A stretch of DNA of 64,000 bases from Citrus sinensis (GCF_022201045.2 NC_068561.1:17238501-17302500), one strand, 5' to 3'. Positions 38,462 through 50,718 are shown, counted from the stretch's first letter. The notes: generated from the sequence alone by a model not told the origin. Translations and numbers: made by a program.

Positions 38462-40566
38462 ATGGCTACTGACGCCTCCCCCAAATATCGGACCCCCGAT
38501 TTCCACCCCGAAATCTCGGTAAACCCCTCCAAAACAAAAGAAACAACAATACACGACGGCCTCGAGTTCTGGCAGTTCATGATTTCCGGGTCCATCGCGG
38601 GCTCCGTTGAGCACATGGCCATGTACCCAGTTGACACCCTCAAGACCCGCATGCAAGTCATAGGGGCGTCTCGCCCGCTTCATCCCGCCGGCGTCCGTCA
38701 AGCCTTTAGCTCAGTGCTCAAGCTGGAGGGCCCGGCAGGGTTTTACCGAGGAATTGCAGCTATGGGACTCGGCGCAGGACCCGCACACGCTGTTTACTTC
38801 TCGGTTTACGAGCTCTGTAAAGAGTTCTTCTCAGGTGGGGTCCCTAATAACTCAATGGCTCACGCTGTGTCGGGTGTCTTCTCGACGGTGGCGAGTGATG
38901 CTGTGATTACGCCCATGGATATGGTGAAGCAGAGGCTTCAGCTCAAGAGCAGTCCGTACAAGGGAGTCGCAGACTGTGTCAAGAGAGTGTTAGTTGAGGA
39001 AGGAATCGGCGCGTTTTACGCTTCATATAGGACTACGGTGATCATGAACGCGCCGTTTCAAGCAGTTCATTTCGCCACTTATGAGGCAGTAAAGAGAGCT
39101 TTGATGGAATTTGACCCAAACAGTGGGAGTGATGAGAGTTTAGTGGTTCATGCAACAGCCGGTGCGGCTGCCGGAGCTCTGGCCGCTACCTTGACGACGC
39201 CACTTGATGTTGTTAAAACCCAGTTGCAGTGCCAGGTGAGGACTGTGTCAAATGTTAATTTTTGCCAATTTTAGCATCAATTATATTATTGTTTCAGTTT
39301 CTAGTGGATGCCGTTTCAGTTATGGTACCAAATTTAGCTCTTCAATGCTGTAACTGACATTCTGTCTTTTACTGAGCCCAAAATTGAGGGGAAAAAAACC
39401 CTTATCATCTCTAGGGTTTCATGCAATAGTTTATTTTAACTCTATTCTTAGTCCAAAATATCTTTCTGTTAACTTACCGTTAGTTAGATGTCATTTGTTA
39501 GTAATTCATTGAGGTTAAAAAAAAAAAATTTTCATTAAAGAGAAAATTAAAAAAAATAAATCAAATTTGACATATAACTAAAAATGATTTTGATCTAATC
39601 CCACTAAACAAGAAATATCCCACTAAACAGGAAATACCGAAAAGATGAAAAACTTATATTTCAAGCAATTGTTTTACACTCTTCTCTATTTTTTCAGCAC
39701 AACAGTCCTATAAACTCTAGATCTAAATACAAAAAATAATTATAATTTTCATATTCGTATAAGTATACTATCTAATTGCACTATGAGCAGACTTGAGCAG
39801 ATAATGGGAAGGACTTGGGGAGACAATAATGGCCAAAGAAGAGTAGCGGTAAAGGTCAAAATAAAAATTTGTTGAAGATTAAGAAGATATTCAACATATG
39901 CAAGCACACAAAATTTAGTTGTGGTTTTGAGTTTTTTTTCCAATGATTTAAAGATTTTAAATAGTGTTAGTTACAATTTATTACTTATGATGATTATTTA
40001 GTGGTTATATCAAACTATTTTATCGTTAATTTCATTTAAGAATAAATTAATGAATTTTGCATATTTTGTAGTGTAATTCAATTGTGTAAAATTTTTATTT
40101 TAATATTGTTTGTATCAAATTAATGAAAAATTCCATTTTGCCCTCAGTGAATTGTTAGTTAATGGCAAAAAATCAATGATGAGTTAGCAGAAGGATGTTT
40201 TGAATTATTATTTAAAAAGTAGGGATGAAATGAGCTATTACATGAAACCTATGGATGAAAATGGCTTTTTCCCCAAAATTGAGCTTCCAATGAGGTTTCT
40301 GCAAGCTGAAACCAAACGTTATCAAACAGAATATTTCTCTGTTTTTGCATGTACAGGGTGTCTGTGGCTGTGATAGATTTTCTAGCAGTTCAATTGGGAA
40401 TGTCATTGAAACCGTCGTGAGGAAAGAGGGATATCGTGGGCTAATGAGAGGGTGGATCCCCAGAATGCTGTTTCATGCTCCGGCTGCCGCTATCTGCTGG
40501 TCAACATACGAAGCATCAAAATCCTTCTTTCAACGACTCAATGACAGTAACAAGCAGGATTTCTGA
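38462..40566 (+). CDS. Mitoferrin-like mitochondrial carrier
   Basis: Mitochondrial carrier family protein of the mitoferrin (MIT/MRS3-MRS4) type, which brings iron across the inner mitochondrial membrane for Fe-S cluster and haem synthesis. Two exons, 38462-39235 and 40357-40566, give 327 residues. Three carrier repeats are present, each with its PX[DE]XX[KR] signature: PVDTLKTRMQ (about residue 56), PMDMVKQRLQ (about 157) and PLDVVKTQLQ (about 247). The C-terminal half of repeat 3 is in exon 2 (GYRGLMRGWIPRMLFHAPAAAICW). The short N-terminus (MATDASPKYRTPDF) is typical of the plant proteins. Exon 1 is GC-richer than its surroundings. Most of the 1.1-kb intron is a Mutator-like insertion. 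Substrate is inferred from family similarity. Confidence 0.9.
39388..40274. mobile_element. Mutator-like long-TIR element in the mitoferrin intron
   Basis: Ends GGGGAAAAAAACCC and GGCTTTTTCCCC. Inverted arms extend over more than 150 bases (left TAGGGTTTCATGCAATAG against right-reversed TAGGTTTCATGTAATAGC). It is flanked by direct duplications AAAATTGA at 39380-39387 and 40275-40282, followed by G on both sides, so 8-9 bases, as for Mutator. No transposase is encoded. It occupies about four fifths of the intron without touching the splice sites. Confidence 0.85.
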
Positions 40567-40863
40567 TGAAAATTGTAGCTTTTAGCTACAGGCCGCTGAA
40601 TCCTGTTGGATATTTCTTGTTGAAATTCCCGGTCATAGCTGCAGTAATGGAATAAAACAATTGCCTCAAACTTGCTGTCAGCTCATTCAAAATACGCCTG
40701 CTAGCGAAATGAGGCTGTTTGATGATGTATATTATCCAATTTATTTACTGGAATATGAATGAGGGGAGGAAAGAAAAGTTGCAAGGATATTTCGAGGTGT
40801 AAGTGTGTGTTTTCTGGCCTTCTGGGCATCTCGTTAGTAGTTTTAAAAAATAAATGGACTTAT
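40567..40863. other. Mitoferrin 3' region
   Basis: Presumed 3' untranslated and downstream sequence; an AATAAA at about 40652 could serve as a polyadenylation signal. Confidence 0.4.
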
Positions 40864-41134
40864 CCGACCACTCTTGTTAATGAGCATCATTCTCTTATCC
40901 CTGCCATTCGTGAGCTGCTCAGCAGGGACTGGGTCATGCAAGTGAACCACATCTATCGAGAAGCAAAAGCGGCAGATTTTTTGGCCTCCTTTAGTTTGTC
41001 TTATCCTTTAGGCTTGCAGTTACTTACTGTTGCTCATCCTAATTTACAGAGAATTCTTCATAACGATATGTCTGGGGTTGCCCCTCCCGTTTAGTGGTGC
41101 TTTAGCTCTTTTAGAGCCCATTATTGATAAAAAA
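40864..41134 (+). mobile_element. 5'-truncated LINE with RNase H-like tail
   Basis: The plus strand encodes SLIPAIRELLSRDWVMQVNHIYREAKAADFLASF, the end of the RNase H-like (RVT_3) domain found at the 3' end of many plant LINEs. A stop codon and an A-rich tail (near 41128-41141) follow. The flanks share AATAAATGGA(C/T)TTAT at about 40849-40863 and 41141-41153, which looks like the target-site duplication of a 5'-truncated insertion. It is a relic of a non-LTR element, not a host gene. Confidence 0.75.
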
Positions 41135-41286
41135 AATAAATAAATGGATTTATTCTCGAAAAATAAATAAAAACATAAAATGGACTTGGATTACATGTAT
41201 GATTCCGAGAAAAGACTGCGATATTGACTTAAGATCCCGAGAAAAAATTGTCATATTAGGTTAAGATCCACTAGTATTATCAAAAA

Positions 41287-41357
41287 GCACCAGTGGTCTA
41301 GTGGTAGAATAGTACCCTGCCACGGTACAGACCCGGGTTCGATTCCCGGCTGGTGCA
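41287..41357 (+). tRNA. tRNA-Gly (anticodon GCC)
   Basis: A 71-nt tRNA with acceptor stem GCACCAG…CTGGTGC, D-arm box A TGGTCTAGTGG, anticodon loop CTGCCAC (anticodon GCC) and T-arm GGTTCGATTCC (box B). A run of T (TTTTTTATC) begins six bases after the gene and fits a Pol III terminator. Confidence 0.97.
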
Positions 41358-41959
41358 AGGTTTTTTATCATTACACAACGTTATCCATGATTACATAATT
41401 TTTTTTAAAAATGCTTAGATATATTTATACTAAACTTAAAGAGAATTTTGAATAGTTATTATTAGAAATGTTTTAGTAAAACATGTTAAATAGGTTAAAA
41501 GCATATGAAAATCTACTAAATATGTTAAAAGAACGACAAATGACCGACTTGGATCTATGTCAGCCCAAAATTTGTCATGGCATAAACATAACACACAATC
41601 CAAATTGCCACCCATACAACCAAGCAATGCCATCTCCCAGACTCCCAGTCTCAAACACTATTCATCACCATTCACAAAGGCATAACCACCTATACAAGTA
41701 CTGCAAAATCATTAGCAGTAAGGGGAAATATGCTCACCAGGGTAACATATTAAGTTTATAAGAGCAACAAACAATACAACATATGCAATCCCCTCATTGC
41801 AACTAATCAAAAGTTCACAGGGCCAAACTTATAAATTGATCAACCGTTCTGCGCACTTACAGCAACTAATCACAGAGGCTAGCACAAGGAATCACATGGT
41901 ATGATAAGAGTTACAGATCATGACAATCTAACACTTACCTCACAAACATTCAAACCATT
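41358..41959. other. Intergenic
   Basis: Between tRNA-Gly and the 3' end of the DUF538 gene. An open frame at 41483-41761 has no recognisable similarity. Nothing else is seen. Confidence 0.4.
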
Positions 41960-43923
41960 TCAGAATTTATCCACGGTTAGTCCATCCCTAAGTACCTCAT
42001 AAGCCGCCCTATCTCTGGTCTTTCTCATTCCGACTGTGAAGTGAAGCTTCGCTCCTTCAGATGCGATGGTGGTCACTTTTAGCCAAAGCATAAATTTCGT
42101 CTTGATACCCACTATATCAACAAACTTTCCTTTCTCCAGATACCCAGTGACAGTAGTAGAAAAGCGCAATATGGACTTGTCCCTGTAGCCCACTTCACAG
42201 ATTGATGGTATAAAGACAGTAAGTTTTTTTGTCTCTTCATTGAACTCGTAATTGGTGGCATCACGGGGGAAGATTCCTGCCGGCAAATCATACTGCTTTA
42301 AAAGATCTGGTAATGGCATTTGCATTTTTCCTGAAACAACGATACTGTTAAAACTGATTTTTGAGTGTAAGAAATGAACAAATCTCAATGACAGATCCAG
42401 TGGCCCACATTAAAACAACAGTTTGAAAGATGAGCTAGCAATGAAGAAACTCAAATTTGAAGTAAATACACATAACAAGCACACATAAGCAAAAACGCAG
42501 GAAAAAGGTTAAAAAGAAACTCTCCGGACAAAACGGGTCCCAGAGCAGACTGTTTTCTTTCCTTGCAGCAGAATTTCATTTTCTTTCACTCAAAACTGTA
42601 GGACATCAAGTCTTTGTAACTCCAGTGATGATTCTCCAGTTAACTTCTGAAACTGATGCCTTCAAAACTCAAGCCAGTAAAAGTCGCAGGATGGAAAATC
42701 ATATTAGGCCTGCTTTCACGATAGAACAATCATTCTAAACATGTGATATTAATCTTCTTAGAACACTATGTGTGGCATCTACTTCAGAAAAGAAACTAAA
42801 GAGCATGAGTGCAGTTTATAGCACAGAATAAATAATCCACTGCACAATAACAGCAACACTTTCTTGATTCCTCCACAAACTTCCACTTCATATGCTAGGA
42901 TTCATGCTTATAGCAGCAACAATCACTACAGTAGGATAGCTAGATTCAAGTTTTTGAGCCAACCTTTGATTTTGTTAACCAACCATTTGGTTCCTCCTTC
43001 AATACTGCTTCCCAGTGACTGATTATAAAGAAGGAAATATCAGTTAAAAAAAAAAAGTGTTAATTAGTCAGAGGAAATCAACTAAGTGTGAACATAAGGT
43101 AATATCCACAAACGGCCATATGTAGACACCCACAACTTAAAATGATAAGCTCTCAGTTTTAAGTGATTCCCAAAACCAGAATGATAATGCATATTTTACT
43201 AGAAAATGAATAACTAATGAACATTTCACTTCTGAAATTTCACAAGATTAAGTTCTGCAACTTCAAAATACCTTCTCTAGTCTAGGATTATAGAATAGTA
43301 CAATCTACAATCAATCACTAAAGAATATAACTGAAAATAATTGTCCAAATGTGAGCTAAATGTAAGATATTTTCTAGAGGATACACTCATTCAGACTAAT
43401 ATTTTTGGAACATGACTTACTTATAACACATAACAAGGTCAATTCCGAAAGCAAGATAAAATGGTCAAGCATGTGTGTTCCTTCGTCCCTATACAAATGT
43501 GTCCATTATTGTTACCCCATCTATAAATTTAATTCAGTCTAAAACATGGTGATGGCACAATTAAAAACAAAAACCCGTCATCCAATTTCACATTGCAAAT
43601 AAATTACATAATCTTCTGTATCTTAATATACGCTTTTATGGACACTACAAATCATAATTAATCAAATAAACCGTTACAAAACTCCAAAATTGAAACAAAA
43701 TTTTAACCAAATCTACTAATTAAACAAAATTAATCAATACCCACATTCAAAAATCAAGACTTGATAATAAAGAAAGCAACTCAATGAACAGATCAATGGG
43801 GGAAAAAACAAACTTTAAGATAGAAACCGCACGTACGTTGATATCATCACCAACTGAATCGAGCTCTTTGCTGGCTCTTTTGCCGATCCAATAAGAACCC
43901 ATCTTGTTCATAATCTGATCCAT
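41960..43923 (-). CDS. DUF538 family protein (At5g01610-like)
   Basis: Exons on the minus strand: 43923-43837, 43018-42964 and 42330-41960, giving 170 residues, the length I recall for At5g01610, the DUF538 member with a solved structure. The N-terminus (MDQIMNKMGSYWIGKRASKE) has no signal peptide, unlike most DUF538 proteins. The DUF538 domain starts at MPLPDLLKQYDLPAGIFPRD and runs to the end. It includes the β-rich core TVFIPSICEVGYRDKSILRF and GIKTKFMLWLKVTTI and ends in GLTVDKF. Function is not firmly known; lipid or chlorophyll-related binding has been proposed for the family. Its place between ferritin and the TBL gene matches the Arabidopsis order. Confidence 0.92.
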
Positions 43924-44698
43924 CGGGATTGTTTCTTCAAAATCCCTCTCTCAAGACAAAATTTTATAAAAATTTGGACAGAGAGAGAGAGAGAGAAAGC
44001 AAAACAAACAATTTTCTAAAATTCTGACCGTGGAATTTTTGCTGTCAATGAGGAAAATATTCTGTATGATTACTTGGACTAAGGCCATAATTATCTTGCC
44101 CAATGAGAGAATGCCATGTCAACAATGGTGAAAATTAAACTATTAAAGGGTAAATTGAAATACGATCCTTGTTGTTTAACTGAATGGAAAGATAATCAGT
44201 ACTTTGCAAAATCAATCAGAAAAGTCATCCCTTACCCTTTGACCTTCAGTAACCATTAATTTTGTCTTAAACAAACAAACCAATCAATCAATCATATGCC
44301 GGGATATCATGTCTCTATTATTTAAAATTAAAATGAAAATTTTAAAAGAAAAATACTTTTGACATCATTTTCCAATCGAGCTAATGGATATTACACGTAC
44401 AAATGATGTCCACACACATATTTTTACTTAAAAAAATCAAGAATTTACTGGAAATCTCAAGATTTCGCTTCCAAAAAAAATTATATAATTAACTCCATCC
44501 ACAAGAATTTAAAATATGACAAAAAAAAAAAAAGGAAAAACGAGAAGGCATCTAAGCACTAATGACAAATTAAAAACATTGTTGATTGGAAATTCTAATA
44601 TTAATCAATTATATATTACACAAATTAAAGCACTTGAAAATTTCAGATAGAATGAGAGATAAAATGAACTACATCTAACTGAAAGAAAAAAAGGACAC
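43924..44698. other. DUF538 promoter and spacer
   Basis: A GA microsatellite (43979-43998) lies in the 5' leader about 60 bases before the ATG. The rest is AT-rich with no gene. Confidence 0.45.
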
Positions 44699-44706
44699 TT
44701 TTTGTA

Positions 44707-45452
44707 TAGGGGTGTTTACGAATCGAATTTTATAGATTGGACATTAATTAATATTCGATCTATAATTTTACGGATTGTAAATTTTCAATTCAATTTAATC
44801 CACGATTGGCGAATTTAATCCAAATCTAATCTATACATCTACGGATTGGATGCGGATTTGACCAAATCTATATCTAATTCATCATTTTACGGATTGGTTT
44901 ATGGATTAAAAATTTATAATTATGTTTATTCTATGAACTAATTAGATAAAAGAATCTAATATAAAAATAATTTTATTACCAATCAAGTTCGAAATTGAAC
45001 AAGATTTAAATAAATTAAATGTTTAAATAAAGTTAAAATAATGCATTTAAAGTCTCAAAATATAACATAATGAAAAGAAAAAATCTCATTTGTTTAAATC
45101 AATACATGAAAATTAACTAAAATTATAAAAATTAACTAAAACAAACTGTGTTAGAAAGTTGTATTTGTTTATTTCATTATTTAATTATGTTTATTATATA
45201 TTATTATTGGGTAAGATATGTATAGTGTTAATATAACTACAATTTAACTTATTTATTTATTAGTAAATAATAACGCCACGTTAACAAGTTTCAATTTATA
45301 TATATATATATATTTTCAGATTCACGGATTTTTACGGTTTTTTAAATTTTCAATCCAATCAAATCCACAAATTCATAGATTGAATTTGTACATATCAGAT
45401 TTTTACGGATCAGATGAATTTAACGGATTATATTTGATTCTAAACACCCCTA
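44707..45452. mobile_element. Non-autonomous hAT element, 746 bp
   Basis: Ends TAGGGGTGTTTACGAATCG and GATTCTAAACACCCCTA form an imperfect inverted repeat. Flanks TTTTTGTA (44699-44706) and CTTTTGTA (45453-45460) agree at seven of eight bases, giving an 8-bp target duplication of hAT type. Subterminal regions are rich in ACGGATT / AATCCGT-type words. No transposase is encoded. Confidence 0.8.
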
Positions 45453-45480
45453 CTTTTGTAGTAAAAAAACTTGGCAAATG

Positions 45481-45592
45481 CTATGTTACAATTAATGTAA
45501 CATACACACTCAACAACAACCACACAAATTGTGTGGGTCCATCATTTGTGTGGTTGTTGTTGAGTGTGTATATTACATTAATTGTAACATAG
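45481..45592. mobile_element. Foldback/hairpin MITE
   Basis: Two 49-base arms (45481-45529 and 45544-45592) are almost perfect reverse complements, separated by 14 bases. Arm words are CTATGTTACAATTAATGTAA and ACTCAACAACAACCACAC. The transcript would fold into a near-perfect hairpin of about 49 pairs. A partial relative lies at 36270-36320. The closeness of the arms suggests a young insertion. Confidence 0.85.
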
Positions 45593-45599
45593 GGGCTCC

Positions 45600-47247
45600 C
45601 AAAAAACTTATGTAAATATAACTATAAATAGTACTACACATTCTATATTTTTTATTCTAGAAAGTTATCTTAATTGACGTGTCATTCATCAATTAGTTAG
45701 AAAATAAAATTATTTATTTATTTAAATTTTATAAAAAAAATTATTAATTATTTACCAAATGACACATCATCTAAAATAAAATTTAAAATAAAAAATTTAA
45801 TATTCAAGTACTCTACGGCAGTTTTGACTGCAAATACTCTTTTGCAACTAAAATTTATGTATTTCTGGCCGAATAACGGTGTCCGCAATAAGTACTCTGC
45901 AAAAGCTCTCAAGCTTTTTGCTGACATTTTGTACTGCAAATACTTTATGACTGAAAAATTTTCCCGCCAAATAAATAAATAAATAAAACAAAATAAAATA
46001 CAAATTATTGTATATTTTTTACTGCCGGTTTTAACTGCCATTTTTTTTTTTCTCTCTGCAAGTAATATAAGATAAAATGATAAATTGCATATCTTTCACA
46101 GCCATTTTTTATTGTCAAATTTTTTCCTTCCAAGTAACATCGGAACCAAAAACTTTTTTTTCATTCCCTTAAATTTTTTAATATGGTCTGTAAGAAAAAA
46201 ATAATTTTTTTAAATAATTGTAACAAAAAATTACCATATTCTATTTTTATAGTTTTTATCGTAGCTTAATAATAACAATAATTAATAATTAATCGAAGAC
46301 CTTTATTTAAGAGAGTATACAAATGATGAAATTTGACTTTAGGTGATAAATTTGTTGGTTTTGCTAATTGAATGTTATGGTGTGCTTACTTCCCAAATTA
46401 GGGAATCGGAATCATTGACAGCGTTTATTTTGTAAAATAGAGTTGGAAATCGAAATTGTAGGACCCACCACAATTTGGGAATGAGGAATCCTACAGATTA
46501 ACTATTTTGCCCTTTTCCAAAATTAAAAATACACACTTTATCCTTATTTTATAATTCATTAATATATTATAATAATTAATTAATATAATTATTACTATTT
46601 ATTAATATATTATTGACAATAATTACTAATAATAATAATTTTTGAATAAATAATCGCTCTAATTAATATATAAAATAATAATTATGATAATAATTCATTA
46701 ATTACTTTTTGATAATTTGTTACAATCTTACTCATTTCGATTTTGATTCTAAGATAAAGTAGACACATTAATGATAATCCAACTTATTTTGATTTCGACT
46801 ATTACAGTTTAAGTAAACACCTCATTCTTATTTTTATTTCCTATTTCCACTCCAGGCTATTCTCATTCAATTCAGTTTAATAGACGCTTCCATTAATTGT
46901 TTGCCTACACATAATGAATACAACAAAACTTTGAATCTTCTTGGAGGTACATTATAAGATCTATGTCTCTTCCAATTCTCGAAAGGTCACATTGCCCGTA
47001 CGATTTGATCATCAATAAAAAGTGAAAATAAAATGAATATTGAAGAATGGTTTCCAATACATTGTCAATGTTCATCACCATACGTACTTGGTCACACGCT
47101 TGCATCACATTCTATGATTTAAAGGCAATTTCTTTGGAACAACTAAACAAGTTTCAGAGATCCAACAAATCGTTTATTTATTTATTTTCTGAAAGATCAA
47201 AAAGCTACACTTTAGATTAAAAAACAATTAAAAAAATAAAATAATAA

Positions 47248-47278
<31 letters not shown>

Positions 47279-47777
47279 CTAGTATATATATGGTATCGCA
47301 GCAGCACACAGTTAGTTATATACGAGAAAAGCCATGCATGCACAACGAATCTAATTAGAAGATCGTCATCAATTTATGTCGTGTACAGAAACTAAGCTTT
47401 ATTCTTCGATTCTGAATCCGGCGTGCAATTCTATTTTGCTGCTAGATACAATGCAATTAACCTTACGAGCATATATTTATGTGCTTCTTCTTCTTCTTTT
47501 TCGTGTTTCGTTTAGGAGGAGAATAAAATTGAATATCGATTTGATTGAATATAAGAAAAAGAAATGACAGATATGTTACATGTTTTCTCCTGTAAAGTCG
47601 GCAAGAATGTGGTCCACTTGAATGCTAAACAGGATTACTCGCATATATAATTACACATATCAAACCAAAAACAACAACAAATATTTGTACATCTTCCGAC
47701 TATATTTTTTTTTTCCTTTTTTTGAAGTATAGAAATTACTTTCCTACATTCAATTCCCTCTTTTTCTATTCGTCACT
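45600..47777. other. Gene-poor spacer with TE-like pieces
   Basis: Bases 46408-46890 may be another TIR element (AGCGTTTATTTTG at one side, AATAGACGCT at the other) without a clear target duplication. A GAA microsatellite is at 47251-47278. A TATA-like run at 47283-47290 precedes a 63-codon frame at 47376-47567 of unknown worth. No supported gene. Confidence 0.4.
47251..47278. repeat. (GAA)9 microsatellite
   Basis: Nine uninterrupted GAA units. Confidence 0.95.
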
Positions 47778-48094
47778 TAGTGTCTATTTAGTATAACTTA
47801 TTTAATACGTATAAATAAATTATTTTGTCTCTATTAGTAAAATCTCAAATTTTATCATTTTGAATAGATGTTGAAAAGTTTTTCAAAAGTATTACAACGT
47901 CTAAAATTTTATTTACTTATTTGAAAATCTTATTTTGTTTATTTCATAATATAACTTTAAGAGATGCACCTATAAAGTAATTTTACAGTTTATTATAAAA
48001 AGTTTTACAACCAAACAAATAAATATTTTTTTAGTAAAAACTCTACCTATAAAAATTCTACTTAAATAAGTTTTGTTTCAAAAGATACACTAAA
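47778..48094 (-). mobile_element. MITE-like repeat family 2, copy 2 (inverted)
   Basis: Reverse complement of the block at 23343-23665. Ends TTAGTGTCTATTTAG and GATACACTAA give a short inverted repeat, with AACTTATTTAA / TTAAATAAGTT just inside. Non-coding. This copy is the more complete of the two. Confidence 0.65.
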
Positions 48095-48478
48095 TTAAGA
48101 AAACCTTAATTTTTCTTCTTTTTCTTTTATTTCGGCATTGCCATCGTGGGGGAAAAAAAGAACAAGAAAAAGAAAATAAAGAGAATGAAATTCGGTCGAC
48201 CAGTCTAATCTTCCTCCTACTGATTTTTACAGTCATATTTTCAAAAATAAAATGACAATAGAATTTGATGTCCTATTGTCCTCGGCACAAGGGCTTTGCT
48301 AGAATGGAGCTAGCTTATAGGCATTGACAGACGTTGTACTAAAATCAATTGAATTCGGGTCAAATTGGCAATATATATATATATATATCAGTCTATATAA
48401 GCCGTAGGGAGTGGGAGAGCATAAAAATAGGCCATGCTTATCACAATAAAAATAGACATATGAGCCGATGAAGATTGA

Positions 48479-49084
48479 GTAATTTTTAAAAACCTCCCAT
48501 GAGGTTTGGACTTGTTACAAATAGATAGTGATAATTTGTTTATTTGTAAAAAACTTTCTACCGTCAGTTAACTTTAATATTGACCGTTAGTTGATTGTGT
48601 AAAGATAATATTACCCTTAACAACAGTTTGTAGACGAAAATAACTAAAAAAAAAATTAAAATTATTGGCGCGAAAAGCACAAACCCTATTTTTTGACAAT
48701 TTTATCCTTGTCAATTCCAAAGATTTACACTATCATAGGTAAAGATTATAACTATTTCATTTTCAAGTTTTTAATTTTATCTTTTTTGTAGGAACTTTAA
48801 GAAAATATCAATAATTTAAAGAGAATTTTTCAAAATTTTAATTTTATCTTTCTTGTAGGAACTTTAAAAAAATATCAATAATTTAAAGAGGGTAAAATAA
48901 CTAACAATTTTATTTTTAGTTATTTCGGTCTACAAACTGTTATTAAAGGTAATATTGTCTTTGCATAGTCAACTAACGGTCAATGTTAAAGTTAACTGAC
49001 GGTAGGAGGTTTTTTACAAATAAATAAATTTTCGCCATCTACTTGCAACAAGCCCAAACTTCAGGGGAAATTTTTAAAAATTAC
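48479..49084. mobile_element. Long-TIR Mutator-like MITE, 606 bp
   Basis: Starts GTAATTTTTAAAAACCTCCC and ends with the reverse complement, with arms of about 190 bases (both carry TTTGTAAAAAAC and ACCGTCAGTTAAC). Flanks read CCGATGAAGATTGA (48465-48478) and CCGATGAAGATTAG (49085-49098), a direct duplication of at least 12 bases, longer than the usual Mutator 9. An internal segment with TGTAGGAACTTTAA(G/A)AAAATATCAATAATTTAAAGAG-type sequence is repeated twice. Confidence 0.8.
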
Positions 49085-49098
49085 CCGATGAAGATTAG

Positions 49099-50687
49099 AT
49101 AATCAACGGCCATAGTTGCGCTTGTTTTAAATGTCAAGTTGCAGGAAGCCGGTGATATTATACTTTTTTTTTTTTTTTCTCTTCGTTCTATAACCGCTAT
49201 TAAGAGGATAAGAGAAAGAAGAGAATCAATCTACAAGATATGCAAATCATGCGTTAATTTAATGAAGTCCCCATAAAAAAAAAAAACTTTTTTTCTTTTT
49301 GTAACAAACAAAGTGCAAGTAGCTAAGCAGTTGCAATAATTGTATATATCTCATATAAGATAATAAGAAACTGATGAGAGATTTAAAATTATCCCCTCAT
49401 AATTAATTTAACTTAAAAATGGAAGTCATATATGAAGAATATTGGGACCCAACTGCCAGCTGAAATGTAATGTACCTGAGAATCATGTGCCCGCGGACTC
49501 CAAGTTGTTGTCTACTAACTCGTAACAAAATTTAGAGAAAAAAAAAAAAAAAAAGGTCCAAGTTTTGGGTCCAAGGGCACTCCAAAAGTTAAAACGAGAC
49601 ACAAGAAACGAATCACGTTAAAGCAGCCAAGACGCAATAAAGACTCGCATGCTTTCAAGGGGAATTAAATTTTTTGAAGAGTAAACGCTCAGATAATGTT
49701 GCTACCCAGCAACCACATTAAGCTACTTGCTAATCAAATTAATTTCTTTCAAAATAAAACCATAAAGAATTGGGTATTTTTCTTTTTTCTTTTTTTAAGA
49801 ATTTTTTTTTAATTTAAAGTTTTAAACTGAATTTGCAGTCTGCAGTTGGGTCAGTTTTGAATGCTTACTTTTTTTTTTTTTGAATGCTTACTGATCTTAT
49901 CCTTCGGCTTACGACTCTCCAACAAGTTGAGAGTCCATTTGATTGCTTTCTCCCAGTCTTTTCTTGACAGCAGTTTTATGCAAGCTGCCTCTAGTCTAGG
50001 CTCTTCGAAGTAAACTTGTAAATTGTAATGCCTCCGAAATGACTTTACAGCCCCTTTGTACGCCGGGTCTACAGAAGACTAATTAATTGCGCCGTCCTAT
50101 TTATATGTTTTCTGTTGTTTTGGTTTTATTTTTATTTTTATTTTAAATTTATTTCTTGTACTTTGTTTCACACATTCTAATTCAGAGTTGAAAATCTTTG
50201 TTCCCACAAATCAGTGTCAATTGTCAAATATTGGACCAACCAATTTTAAACGATTTGGAAGCATTTTTTTTTTTTTTAAATTACGGTTGATATCAATTTA
50301 ATTTTTCCTATCACACCTACTACGGCGGAGATTTAAATCAACCAATAGTCATGCCTCAATGCATATTATACTAATTAACACAAATTCAACTCTAAAAACT
50401 AATGATTAATAATTACTTGTAACAATCAATGTATAAAAATGAGAATAAATTCTTTTTTTATTAAATATAAAAAATTTGATTTGATTTTTAAGTTATAGTT
50501 ATATAATTGATTTAATAAATTATTTTTTAATTACAATATCAGTCTTTTGTGATTAAATTAAGAGAGTAAAGGGTATATTTTACATTACTATTAAGGAAGA
50601 TTCAAAAGAAAGGGGTACGATGGTCATTTGAGGTAGACCATGAGGGCGCTATTTTAATACTTCCACATGAAATTTCATCAAAAACTG
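49099..50687. other. Upstream region of the ABA receptor gene
   Basis: AT-rich with several homopolymer runs; no gene or resolved repeat is seen. Confidence 0.4.

Positions 50688-50718
<31 letters not shown>
50688..50718. repeat. CT-rich microsatellite in the PYL promoter/leader
   Basis: About fifteen CT units with one interruption, some 55 bases before a TATA-like CTATATAT at 50772-50779. Pyrimidine-rich tracts of this kind are common in plant core promoters. Confidence 0.85.

Noticed and set aside
47376-47567. 63-codon frame after a TATA-like sequence
   Set aside because: Leu/Lys-rich, no family likeness, and the TATA run is a plain TA repeat; left as spacer.
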